A DNA stretch of 64,000 bases, from NCBI GenBank assembly GCA_947169265.1, contig CAMVPC010000005.1, forward strand, positions 1-64,000, given 5' to 3'. Below the pieces are notes generated by a model, which saw only the letters and a list, made by a program, of their open reading frames with translations, did no database searches and was not told where the DNA came from. Positions 28,220 through 35,884 of this stretch are shown here, piece by piece (within the stretch, counting starts at the first letter, position 1; every line of letters starts with the position of its first letter). The stretch comes from an uncultured Prevotellaceae bacterium. GTDB taxonomy: Bacteria; Bacteroidota; Bacteroidia; Bacteroidales; Muribaculaceae. A program made the position numbers and the translations under genes.

Positions 28220-28237
28220 TTATTAACTAATTAATAA
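28220..28237. other. AT-rich inverted repeat before the DUF1015 gene
   Basis: TTATTAA (28220-28226) and its complement TTAATAA (28231-28237) around CTAA. It is too AT-rich to be a strong terminator and could be an operator. It sits in the 57-bp gap between the Fur-family gene and DUF1015. Confidence 0.3.
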
Positions 28238-28265
28238 CCACTTAAAAAAACTAACCCTTATCATT

Positions 28266-29507
28266 ATGGCAAAAATCAAACCTTTCAAAGGACTGCGGCC
28301 ACCGCGCGAACTGGTGGAAAAGGTTGCATCGCGCCCTTATGACGTGCTTTCGAGCGAAGAAGCGCGCGAAGAGGCCAAAGGCAACGAAATGTCGCTCTAT
28401 CACATCATCAAGCCCGAAATCGACTTTAACGATGGCACTACCGAGCACGACCCGCAAGTGTATGACCGCGCCGTGGAGAACTTTAACAAGTTCCAGCAAA
28501 ATGGCTGGCTCATCCAGGACAAGAAGGAATGTTACTATCTTTACGCGCAAACCATGGATGGCCGCACGCAATATGGATTTGTCGTGGGTGCCAACGTGGA
28601 CGACTATCTGAATGGACGCATCAAAAAGCATGAGCTCACCCGCCGAGAGAAGGAAGAGGACCGCATGAAGCACATCCGCGTCAACAACGCCAACGTGGAA
28701 CCTGTGTTCCTTTCGTTCCCCGACAACGACACGCTGCAGCAAATTATCGACCGCGTGGCGGCCACCGAGCCCGAATATAACTTTGTAGCCGATGACGGCA
28801 TTGGCCACACCCTTTGGGTTATCGATGATGATGCCACCATCGCATGCATTACCAAGGAGTTTGCCGCTATACCTTATTTATATATCGCCGACGGACACCA
28901 CCGCACTGCCGCCGCCGCTCATGTGGGCGAGGAAAAAGCCAAGGCCAATCCCAACAATACGGGCGAAGAGGAATATAATTTCTTCCTGGCAGTGTGCTTC
29001 CCCGAGTCGCACCTCAAGGTGATGGACTACAACCGTGTTGTCACCGATCTTAACGGCCTTGACGATGAGACTTTTTTGAGCCGTCTCGCCGAGTGCTTTG
29101 AGGTTGAAAAGATGGGTCCCGAACCCTACAAGCCCACACGCCTGCATGAGTTCTCGCTCTATCTCTCGGGAGCGTGGTACCGCCTCGTGGCCAAGCCCGA
29201 AATTTGCAACGACGACGACCCAATTGGCGTGCTCGATGTGAAGATTTCGAGCGACCACATTTTGCGTGATATCCTCGGCATCACCGACCTGCGCACTGAC
29301 AAGCGTATTGACTTCGTGGGTGGAATACGCGGACTTGGCGAACTTCAGCGCCGTGTCGACAGCGGTGAAATGCGTGTGGCATTGGCTTTGTATCCGGTCA
29401 CCATGCGTCAAATCATGGATATCGCCAACACCGGCAACATTATGCCTCCCAAGGCCACGTGGTTTGAGCCTAAGCTGCGCTCGGGTCTCATCATCCACAA
29501 GCTGTAA
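28266..29507 (+). CDS. DUF1015 family protein
   Basis: A 413-residue cytoplasmic protein of the DUF1015 family. Characteristic segments are FKGLRPP and ASRPYDVLSSEE at the N-terminus, KKHELTRREKEEDRMKH (about 120-136) and ADGHHRTAAAA (208-218). In other Bacteroidetes it is often found by serA and serC, which suggests a link to serine metabolism; those genes are not here. The DGHHR motif resembles the nucleotide-binding motif of the ParB/sulfiredoxin fold used by free serine kinases, which is inference only. A strong terminator follows. Confidence 0.85.
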   Translation: MAKIKPFKGLRPPRELVEKVASRPYDVLSSEEAREEAKGNEMSLYHIIKPEIDFNDGTTEHDPQVYDRAVENFNKFQQNGWLIQDKKECYYLYAQTMDGRTQYGFVVGANVDDYLNGRIKKHELTRREKEEDRMKHIRVNNANVEPVFLSFPDNDTLQQIIDRVAATEPEYNFVADDGIGHTLWVIDDDATIACITKEFAAIPYLYIADGHHRTAAAAHVGEEKAKANPNNTGEEEYNFFLAVCFPESHLKVMDYNRVVTDLNGLDDETFLSRLAECFEVEKMGPEPYKPTRLHEFSLYLSGAWYRLVAKPEICNDDDPIGVLDVKISSDHILRDILGITDLRTDKRIDFVGGIRGLGELQRRVDSGEMRVALALYPVTMRQIMDIANTGNIMPPKATWFEPKLRSGLIIHKL

Positions 29508-29533
29508 TAGGCGCTGAGCCGTAAATATACAAA

Positions 29534-29586
29534 GAGCGGTGAGTGAGGTCAATGTTGACAACTCACCGCTCCTCGTTTTATTTTGT
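29534..29586. terminator. Terminator between DUF1015 and lptB
   Basis: A perfect 11-bp inverted repeat GAGCGGTGAGT (29534-29544) with 29561-29571, loop 16 nt, followed on the plus strand by CTCGTTTTATTTTG. It stands between convergent genes and may serve both. Confidence 0.78.
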
Positions 29587-29602
29587 GTGTCGTGCGACTT
29601 GA

Positions 29603-30553
29603 TTATAAATCGAAATGCTTGCGGCGGAAAATAAAGTTACGGCCCAGGTACTTCTCGCGCACAATGGGATTCTCGGCCAGTTCCTCGCTCGTGCCCTGGT
29701 ACAGGATTTTTCCCTCGAAGAGGAGGTAGGCACGGTCGGTGATACTGAGTGTTTCGGGCGCGTTATGGTCGGTGATAAGGATGCCTATATTCTTATGCTT
29801 GAGTCCGTAAACGATGCTCTGGATATCTTCCACGGCAATTGGGTCGACACCGGCAAAGGGTTCATCGAGCATGATGAAACGTGGATTGATGGCCAGGCAC
29901 CGCGCAATCTCGGTACGGCGACGCTCGCCACCACTCAATCGATCGCCCAGGTTCTTGCGCACTTTGCCCAAATGGAGGTCGGCAATGAGTTCCTCAAGTT
30001 TTTCCTTTTGATATTGAGGTGTGGTTCCTGTCATCTCAAGCACGGTTCGAATGTTGTCCTCCACCGTGAGTTTGCGGAACACACTGGGTTCCTGAGGCAA
30101 ATAGCCGATTCCCAGTTTAGCGCGCTTGTAGACGGGTAGTTTAGTAATTTCCACATCGTTGATAAAGACGCGGCCCTCATTGGGTGTAACGAGGCCCGTG
30201 GTCATGTAGAAAGTGGTGGTTTTTCCGGCTCCATTAGGGCCGAGTAATCCCACAATTTCGCCTTGGTGCAGTTCAATTGACACATGGTTAGTAACCACAC
30301 GTTGGTGATAGCGCTTCACCAGATTGTCAGTACTTAACACCAACTCTCCCCGCTCGCCCAAACGGGTAAGGCGTTCCTTGATTTCTTTTTCGTCGACTTT
30401 CTTTTTCTTTGGGGTAGGTCTTGACTGCGCTACCGCTGCCGATTCGTCGGCAAGCGGCTCGCCCATCTCGCCTAAAGTCGTCTCCACAACGTTCTCTTGC
30501 GACGGCACTGCGGGTTCCGTCACTTTCTTTTTCCAGGGAAAAAGACCCATCAT
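29603..30553 (-). CDS. lptB: LPS export ABC ATPase LptB with an N-terminal extension
   Basis: The ATPase of the LptBFGC lipopolysaccharide exporter, 316 residues. From about residue 70 it matches LptB: Walker A GPNGAGKTTT (105-114), the Q loop YLPQEPSVFRKLTV, signature LSGGERRR and Walker B FIMLDEPFAGVDPIA. Residues 1-69 are an extra charged segment with a lysine cluster (PKKKKVDEKE) and no recognised domain; E. coli LptB lacks it. The start overlaps the udk stop in an ATGA arrangement, so the two are translationally coupled; the alternative ATG at 30550 would shorten the protein by one residue. Confidence 0.93.
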   Translation of the reverse strand: MMGLFPWKKKVTEPAVPSQENVVETTLGEMGEPLADESAAVAQSRPTPKKKKVDEKEIKERLTRLGERGELVLSTDNLVKRYHQRVVTNHVSIELHQGEIVGLLGPNGAGKTTTFYMTTGLVTPNEGRVFINDVEITKLPVYKRAKLGIGYLPQEPSVFRKLTVEDNIRTVLEMTGTTPQYQKEKLEELIADLHLGKVRKNLGDRLSGGERRRTEIARCLAINPRFIMLDEPFAGVDPIAVEDIQSIVYGLKHKNIGILITDHNAPETLSITDRAYLLFEGKILYQGTSEELAENPIVREKYLGRNFIFRRKHFDL

Positions 30554-31167
30554 TTCTTGAGATTAAGCCTACTCTTGATATAGTCGGTGAGCAGATTAAT
30601 CGCCACCTCGTTGTGGCCACCCTCGGGGACGATGATATTGGCGTAACGCTTTGTGGGCTCGATGTGTTGCATGTGCATGGGTTTGAGCACACGCTGGTAA
30701 CGCTCGATGACCATCTCGGGAGTGCGTCCGCGTTCCACACAGTCACGCGAGATGACGCGAATGAGGCGGTCGTCGCCATCGGCATCCACAAACACTTTGA
30801 TATCCATCATCTTGCGCACTCGCGGGTCGCTCAACACAAGAATGCCTTCAATAAGCACCACGTCGTGCGGCTCCATGTGCACCGTTTCCTGCTGGCGCGT
30901 GCAGGTGAGGTAACTGTAAGTGGGCACTTCAATGGGTTTGCCGGCCTTGAGGGCTTTGAGGTGATCAATGAGCAACGGCCAGTCGAAAGCGGCCGGCTCA
31001 TCGAAGTTGATTTTTTGACGCTCTTCGGGAGGAATGTGACTCGAATCTTTGTAATAATTATCTTGAGAGATAAAACACACCTCGCCTTCGGGAAGGCGCT
31101 CCATGATCTTACGCACCACGGTTGTTTTGCCCGAGCCGGTGCCCCCGGCGATACCAATAATGAACAT
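30550..31167 (-). CDS. udk: Uridine kinase
   Basis: A 205-residue P-loop kinase of pyrimidine salvage that phosphorylates uridine and cytidine. It begins MFIIGIAGGTGSGKTT with Walker A at residues 8-16, has the QDNYYKD segment (about 34-40), FDWP and the lid-region RDCVERGRT. I chose the ATG at 31167, which puts the first beta strand at the N-terminus as in the family; a longer frame upstream is not conserved-looking and covers the promoter. It is the first gene of a two-gene operon with lptB. Confidence 0.94.
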   Translation of the reverse strand: MFIIGIAGGTGSGKTTVVRKIMERLPEGEVCFISQDNYYKDSSHIPPEERQKINFDEPAAFDWPLLIDHLKALKAGKPIEVPTYSYLTCTRQQETVHMEPHDVVLIEGILVLSDPRVRKMMDIKVFVDADGDDRLIRVISRDCVERGRTPEMVIERYQRVLKPMHMQHIEPTKRYANIIVPEGGHNEVAINLLTDYIKSRLNLKK

Positions 31168-31193
31168 ATCGTTGTCGTTTTTGATTGTTACCG

Positions 31194-31224
31194 CAAAATT
31201 AATACTTCCAATCCACAATTCAAA
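31194..31224 (-). promoter_or_regulatory. Promoter of udk-lptB
   Basis: TTTG (31224-31221), a 19 bp spacer and TAATTTTG (31201-31194) on the minus strand, 26 bp before the udk ATG. This is a consensus match and supports the short start. Confidence 0.78.
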
Positions 31225-31341
31225 ATAAACTGCACAAAAAAGTGAAAAAAGTCTCTTTTGCGAAATTCATGGCAATTCAAGATGGAACTTTTCTTTTTTT
31301 TTCGTAATTTCGCACATTCAAAAGAACCATATCACAACCCC

Positions 31342-32145
31342 ATGACGACTAAAGAGATGTCCCAAAAGTATCACGTTGGCATCGCGTTGAGCGGTGGCGG
31401 GGTGAGGGGATTTGCCCACATTGGCGCCTTGCGTGCCCTTGAGGACATGGGTATCGTGCCACAAGCGTTGGCCGGAGTGAGTGCCGGGAGCGTGGTGGCG
31501 GCGTTCTATGCCGCAGGGCTTAAAGCCGACGAGATTTACCGTACGATGAACGATGCCGACCTTAAGAGTTTTATCCAGGTCGATTTGTCGGGTGCAGGCT
31601 TCTTTAAACTTGACCGATTTTCGAAATTCTTAGAGCAATCGCTACCGGTTACCACTTTCGATGAATTGAAGACTCCCCTGTTCGTAGGCACCACCAACAT
31701 CAGTCGTCAGGAAGCCACTGTATTCACCAAGGGCGAACTTGTGCCTTGCATTAAAGCCTCGTGCAGCATCCCCGTTGTGTTTCGTCCAGTGCTCATCGAT
31801 GGCGACTACTATGCCGATGGTGGCATCATGCACAACTTGCCGGCCGGTTACTTGCGCCCGATGTGCCGATACGTGATTGGCATCAATGTGAGTCCCAGCC
31901 TCATAGGCGAGGTGAAACTTGACCTGCGCTCACTGGCCTATCGTTCTTACAAGATAATGACGCAACGCAATGTACTTGAGGACAAGCAGCTATGCGATGT
32001 GCTCATCGATCTCAAGGCCATTCAGGGTTATGGCACGTTTGCTCTCACTCAACGCGAGCGCATCGCGCGCATGTCCTATTTCGAGACAATGAAAATTCTC
32101 AAAAACCATCCATTGATAAATAACATCATCCATGCCGACAAATGA
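31342..32145 (+). CDS. Patatin-like phospholipase
   Basis: A 267-residue serine lipase-like protein. The oxyanion loop is SGGGVRGF (17-24), the nucleophile elbow GVSAG (Ser47) and the catalytic aspartate is in YADGG (Asp159), so the Ser-Asp dyad is intact. No signal peptide is seen, so it is probably cytoplasmic or membrane-associated, like RssA-type proteins. I chose the ATG at 31342; the upstream in-frame stretch is phenylalanine-rich leader. The amylase gene starts inside its last 14 bp, so the two are co-transcribed. Confidence 0.88.
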   Translation: MTTKEMSQKYHVGIALSGGGVRGFAHIGALRALEDMGIVPQALAGVSAGSVVAAFYAAGLKADEIYRTMNDADLKSFIQVDLSGAGFFKLDRFSKFLEQSLPVTTFDELKTPLFVGTTNISRQEATVFTKGELVPCIKASCSIPVVFRPVLIDGDYYADGGIMHNLPAGYLRPMCRYVIGINVSPSLIGEVKLDLRSLAYRSYKIMTQRNVLEDKQLCDVLIDLKAIQGYGTFALTQRERIARMSYFETMKILKNHPLINNIIHADK

Positions 32146-33865
32146 GAAAATAATCATCTACCAGTTGCTTCCACGCCTTTTTGGGAATCGCACTCAACAT
32201 TGCGTGCATAACGGTACCATCGACCAAAACGGGTGCGGAAAAATGAACGACATCAACGCGAAGGCGCTCAAAAGCCTCAAAGCGTTGGGGGTGACCCACG
32301 TGTGGTATACCGGCATTATCGAGCATGCCAACAAGACCGACTACTCGTCCTATCACATTAAGCCATGTAACCCTCACGTGGTCAAGGGAAACGCCGGTTC
32401 GCCTTATGCTATCATCGACTATTATGACGTTGACCCCGATATCGCCGAGGATGTGGACCGCAGGCAAGACGAGTTTGACCGGTTGGTGGTACGAACCCAC
32501 GAGGCCGGCATGGGCGTGATTATCGATTTCGTCCCCAATCATGTGGCAAGGGAATATCACAGCGACGCCAAGCCCGCCGGCGTGGCCGACCTCGGAAGCG
32601 ACGATGACCCAAACCAGGCGTTTGCCCGCGACAATAATTTCTATTATTTGCCGGGACAGCCGTTCGCGCCTCATGTCGATATGGGTCAGGGCGAAGAACG
32701 GTATGTCGAAAATCCTGCGCGTGCCACCGGCAACGACTGTTTCTACGCCAGCCCTGGCGTGAACGACTGGTACGAAACGGTAAAGCTCAATTATGGCATT
32801 GACTATTGTGGAGGCACCGGTTGCCATTTCAAGCCTATTCCCTCCACATGGCACAAGATGCTCGACATACTCAAGTACTGGACATCGCGGGGCGTCGACG
32901 CCTTCCGCTGCGACATGGCCCACATGGTACCCGTCGAATTCTGGAAATGGGCTATCGCACAAATCAAGGCAATCGCGCCTCACGTGTTTTTCATTGCCGA
33001 ACTCTATGACACGTCACTCTACCATCGTTTTGTCAACGAAGGCGGATTTGACTATTTATATAATAAGGTGACGCTCTACGACACCCTCTTCGCTGTCACG
33101 CGGCATCACGCGCCGGCAAGCGATATCACGCGATGCTGGCAGTCGTTGCCCGGCCTCGACGACCACATGCTCAACTTTCTCGAGAACCACGATGAGGTGA
33201 GGCTCGCCTCGCCGCAGTTTGCCGGCGACGCGTTCAGGGGACTGCCGGCAATGGTGGTGAGCGCCACCATGTCGCGCGCGCCTTTCATGCTCTACATGGG
33301 GCAGGAGCTGGGCGAACCGGCGCTTGACGCCGAAGGCTTCAGCGGTCCCGACGGTCGCACCACCATTTTCGACTACTGGGCCATCGACACCTTGCGGCGC
33401 TGGAACCACAACGGCGCTTTCAACACCTCACTGCTGAGCAACTCCGAGAAGACATTGCGCGACTACTACAAGAAAATATTAACCCTGTGCAACAAAGAGA
33501 CCGCGTTGGCGCAAGGTGACTTTTTCGATTTGATGTATGTCAATGGCGACACCCTTGACACTTGTCGCCAGTACGCTTTCATGCGTCACACGCGCGGAGT
33601 CTTGCTGATTATCGCCGTCAACTTCGACGACAAGCCGGTGAAAACCTCAATCCGCATCCCTCAACATGCCTTTGACCTCTACGACATCCGTCCGGGCGTG
33701 ATGTCGGCCCGCGAACTGACGACGGGCGTGAGTGAAAGCCGCACGCTGTCGCCCGAACGCAGCTTTGACATTGATTTGAAACCATTTGGCGCTTGCGTGT
33801 GGAAGATGAGATTCGTCACCCGCTCGAGTTCCATGAATAAGCGTAAGAAGAAAAGCGAAGACTGA
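32132..33865 (+). CDS. Cytoplasmic GH13 alpha-amylase family glycosidase
   Basis: A 577-residue enzyme of family GH13 acting on alpha-glucans. The four conserved regions are intact: DFVPNH (132-137), GVDAFRCDMAH with nucleophile Asp261, FFIAELYD with acid/base Glu290, and FLENHDE with Asp354. There is no signal peptide, so it should act on internal glycogen or maltodextrin, in line with the glycogen operon at the start of the window. A C-terminal beta-sandwich and a lysine-rich tail (NKRKKKSED) follow. It overlaps the patatin gene by 14 bp. Hydrolase or transferase cannot be told. Confidence 0.92.
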   Translation: MPTNEKIIIYQLLPRLFGNRTQHCVHNGTIDQNGCGKMNDINAKALKSLKALGVTHVWYTGIIEHANKTDYSSYHIKPCNPHVVKGNAGSPYAIIDYYDVDPDIAEDVDRRQDEFDRLVVRTHEAGMGVIIDFVPNHVAREYHSDAKPAGVADLGSDDDPNQAFARDNNFYYLPGQPFAPHVDMGQGEERYVENPARATGNDCFYASPGVNDWYETVKLNYGIDYCGGTGCHFKPIPSTWHKMLDILKYWTSRGVDAFRCDMAHMVPVEFWKWAIAQIKAIAPHVFFIAELYDTSLYHRFVNEGGFDYLYNKVTLYDTLFAVTRHHAPASDITRCWQSLPGLDDHMLNFLENHDEVRLASPQFAGDAFRGLPAMVVSATMSRAPFMLYMGQELGEPALDAEGFSGPDGRTTIFDYWAIDTLRRWNHNGAFNTSLLSNSEKTLRDYYKKILTLCNKETALAQGDFFDLMYVNGDTLDTCRQYAFMRHTRGVLLIIAVNFDDKPVKTSIRIPQHAFDLYDIRPGVMSARELTTGVSESRTLSPERSFDIDLKPFGACVWKMRFVTRSSSMNKRKKKSED

Positions 33866-33911
33866 CCGCTATATTTTTCTCAAGAATGACATTAATCCCA
33901 AATTATTTTAC

Positions 33912-33919
33912 TACATTTG
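33912..33919 (+). promoter_or_regulatory. -7 box upstream of prs
   Basis: TACATTTG, 43 bp before the prs ATG, in the 97-bp gap after the amylase gene. No clear -33 box. Confidence 0.45.
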
Positions 33920-33962
33920 CACAAGCATTCACGCTAACCAATATTTCCATTACATCTCCCTT

Positions 33963-34901
33963 ATGAGCAACTTACCGTTTAAAATCTTCTCAGGAACAAA
34001 ATCACGCTATTTAGCCGAAAAAATCGCCGAGAAACTGGGCGTTGAGCTCGGCAAAATGAATATCCAGCACTTTGCCGATGGCGAGTTTGAAATTTCCTAT
34101 GAGGAAAGTGTGCGCGGCGACGAGGTATACCTCATCCAGTCCACATTCCCTAACTGTGACAACCTCATGGAACTCCTCCTGATGATTGACGCGGCAAAAC
34201 GCGCCAGCGCCAAGAGTGTTAACGCCGTTATCCCCTACTTCGGGTGGGCCCGACAGGACCGCAAGGACAAGCCGCGCGTGTCAATCGCCTCGAAACTTGT
34301 GGCTGATATGCTCACCGCCGCCGGTGTTGATAGCGTTATCACCATGGACCTGCACGCCGACCAAATCCAGGGCTTTTTCAATGTACCGGTCAACCACCTC
34401 TATGCCTCAACGGTATTTATTCCTTACATCGAAAAGTTGAAACTCAAGGACCTTGTCATCGCTTCGCCCGATGTGGGCGGCGCCAAGCGCGCTAACGACT
34501 ATGCCAAGTATTTCAAGGCCCCGCTTGTGTTGTGCCACAAGCAACGCGCACGGGCCAATGTGGTGGAGAAAATCACTATTATCGGCGATGTCAAGGACAA
34601 AAATGTTATCCTCGTTGACGACATGATCGACACCGGAGGCACCATCTGCGCTGCCGCCAATATCATGAAAGAGGCTGGTGCGGCTTCGGTTCGCGCCCTC
34701 GCCTCACATGCCATCATGAGCGATCCCGCCAGCGAGCGCATTAACAAGAGTGCCCTCACCGAGGTTCTCCTCAGCGACTCGTTCCCCTACGACCCCGCCC
34801 GCTGCGACAAGGTCACCATCGTGAGCGTCGCCGGCCTCATCGCCGACACCATCCAGCGTGTCCACTCCCACGAGTCAATCAGCTCGCAATACCTCGTGTA
34901 G
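33963..34901 (+). CDS. prs: Ribose-phosphate pyrophosphokinase
   Basis: A 312-residue class I PRPP synthetase that makes phosphoribosyl pyrophosphate from ribose-5-phosphate and ATP. Visible landmarks are FADGEFEI near the N-terminus, PYFGWARQDRKD (about 91-102), the metal/ATP segment TMDLHADQIQGFF (about 127-139) and the PRPP-binding loop ILVDDMIDTGGT (about 218-229). The length is standard. It is a single gene with its own -7 box and terminator. Confidence 0.97.
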   Translation: MSNLPFKIFSGTKSRYLAEKIAEKLGVELGKMNIQHFADGEFEISYEESVRGDEVYLIQSTFPNCDNLMELLLMIDAAKRASAKSVNAVIPYFGWARQDRKDKPRVSIASKLVADMLTAAGVDSVITMDLHADQIQGFFNVPVNHLYASTVFIPYIEKLKLKDLVIASPDVGGAKRANDYAKYFKAPLVLCHKQRARANVVEKITIIGDVKDKNVILVDDMIDTGGTICAAANIMKEAGAASVRALASHAIMSDPASERINKSALTEVLLSDSFPYDPARCDKVTIVSVAGLIADTIQRVHSHESISSQYLV

Positions 34902-34920
34902 TACCCATCCCCACACACTT

Positions 34921-34970
34921 TCGGCCATTAGATACGCAAATCTTTTGGCCGATTTTATATATTTTATTTT
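34921..34970 (+). terminator. Terminator of prs
   Basis: TCGGCCA (34921-34927) pairs with 34946-34952 and is followed by TTTTATATATTTTATTTT. Confidence 0.7.
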
Positions 34971-35069
34971 GACCTTATTTCAAAAATGACTAAAATTGCA
35001 AGCAAGATTGCATGACAATCATGATTTGAGATTGAGGATGTCGCCGGCACCAGCTTGGGGCTTTTTGTG

Positions 35070-35231
35070 ATGTCGGGTGGCGCACTGTTTTTCGTCACCG
35101 GTTACAACGAAGAAATCACACCGATCATCGTGACAATGTGTATGGACTATATAGCGACAATGACATCGTTTATATTATCTAAAACGGTGATATCCTGCGA
35201 CTTGCGCTGTGATATATACACCTTTTTATAG
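35070..35231 (+). other. Possible small ORF or gene remnant, 53 codons
   Basis: In the 390-bp gap between prs and the flavin reductase, an ATG frame at 35070 runs to TAG at 35231; the frame is open upstream to 35025. The translation begins MSGGALFFVTGYNEE and has two short hydrophobic stretches. I recognise no family, and no promoter with both boxes is seen. It may be a small membrane protein, a decayed gene end or chance. The rest of the gap holds only the hairpins listed separately. Confidence 0.2.
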
Positions 35232-35233
35232 CA

Positions 35234-35272
35234 CTAACGGCCGTCAGGGTACCCTATCCTGGCGGCCGTTAG
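35234..35272. terminator. Long hairpin downstream of the flavin reductase gene
   Basis: CTAACGGCCG (35234-35243) pairs with 35263-35272, extended after one mismatch by CAGG/CCTG. It sits 20 bp after the flavin reductase stop. Neither side carries a proper T tract, so it is either an unusual terminator or an mRNA 3'-end stabiliser. Confidence 0.5.
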
Positions 35273-35291
35273 TATAGGAATGCGAAAAAAA

Positions 35292-35858
35292 TTATTTGAG
35301 GGCTTTGCCGGCGGTGAAGGCGTTGCCCACGTTGGGGCCAAGGACGCGGTAAGTGAGCGCAGCCGAATCAAAAGAAATGGGCTGCAGCTTGTCGAGGTCG
35401 ATGTTCCCTTGCTCGTTGAGGATTTTCTCGTCGGCACTCATGTTGACCACTTCGCCCACGATGCGGATTTCGCCCGTCTCGGTCTCGGTCATTTCAAGCA
35501 GTCGGCACTCGAGCGTGAGCGGATATTCCTCGATGATGGGTGCGTCAACGTGGGTGCCGGGCACCACATGGGCACCGGCTTTTTCAATCTTATCCTCTTT
35601 GAAGCCCGATGCAATGCCAAAGTAGTCGCTCATCACCAGGGTATCGACAGTGGCAAAACTTACGGTGAACGCTTTCTTGAGGGTGATGTTGTCGCGCGTT
35701 TTGCGCACATGGCCTATGTTGATAGCCACACACTTTTCGCTACACTGTCCGCCCCACGCCACATTCATGGCGTCGGCTTTCCCGTTCTCGTCGTAAGTGC
35801 CGATGATGAGCACCGGCAGCGGCGTAATCACTGTTTTGGTTCCGAAATCTTTTCTCAT
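35292..35858 (-). CDS. Flavin reductase family protein
   Basis: A 188-residue FMN-binding split-barrel protein. It begins MRKDFGTKTVITPLPVLIIG and has the AMNVAWGGQCS segment (about 32-42) and the RKTRDNI stretch, in which family members bind the flavin phosphate. Relatives use NAD(P)H to reduce flavin for partner oxygenases or act as ferric or redox proteins; no partner is evident. I chose the ATG at 35858; the longer upstream frame overlaps the DUF5686 gene. It follows that gene by 26 bp and may be co-transcribed with it. Confidence 0.88.
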   Translation of the reverse strand: MRKDFGTKTVITPLPVLIIGTYDENGKADAMNVAWGGQCSEKCVAINIGHVRKTRDNITLKKAFTVSFATVDTLVMSDYFGIASGFKEDKIEKAGAHVVPGTHVDAPIIEEYPLTLECRLLEMTETETGEIRIVGEVVNMSADEKILNEQGNIDLDKLQPISFDSAALTYRVLGPNVGNAFTAGKALK

Positions 35859-35884
35859 TGTCTTTGAATAGTAATTATAATTGG

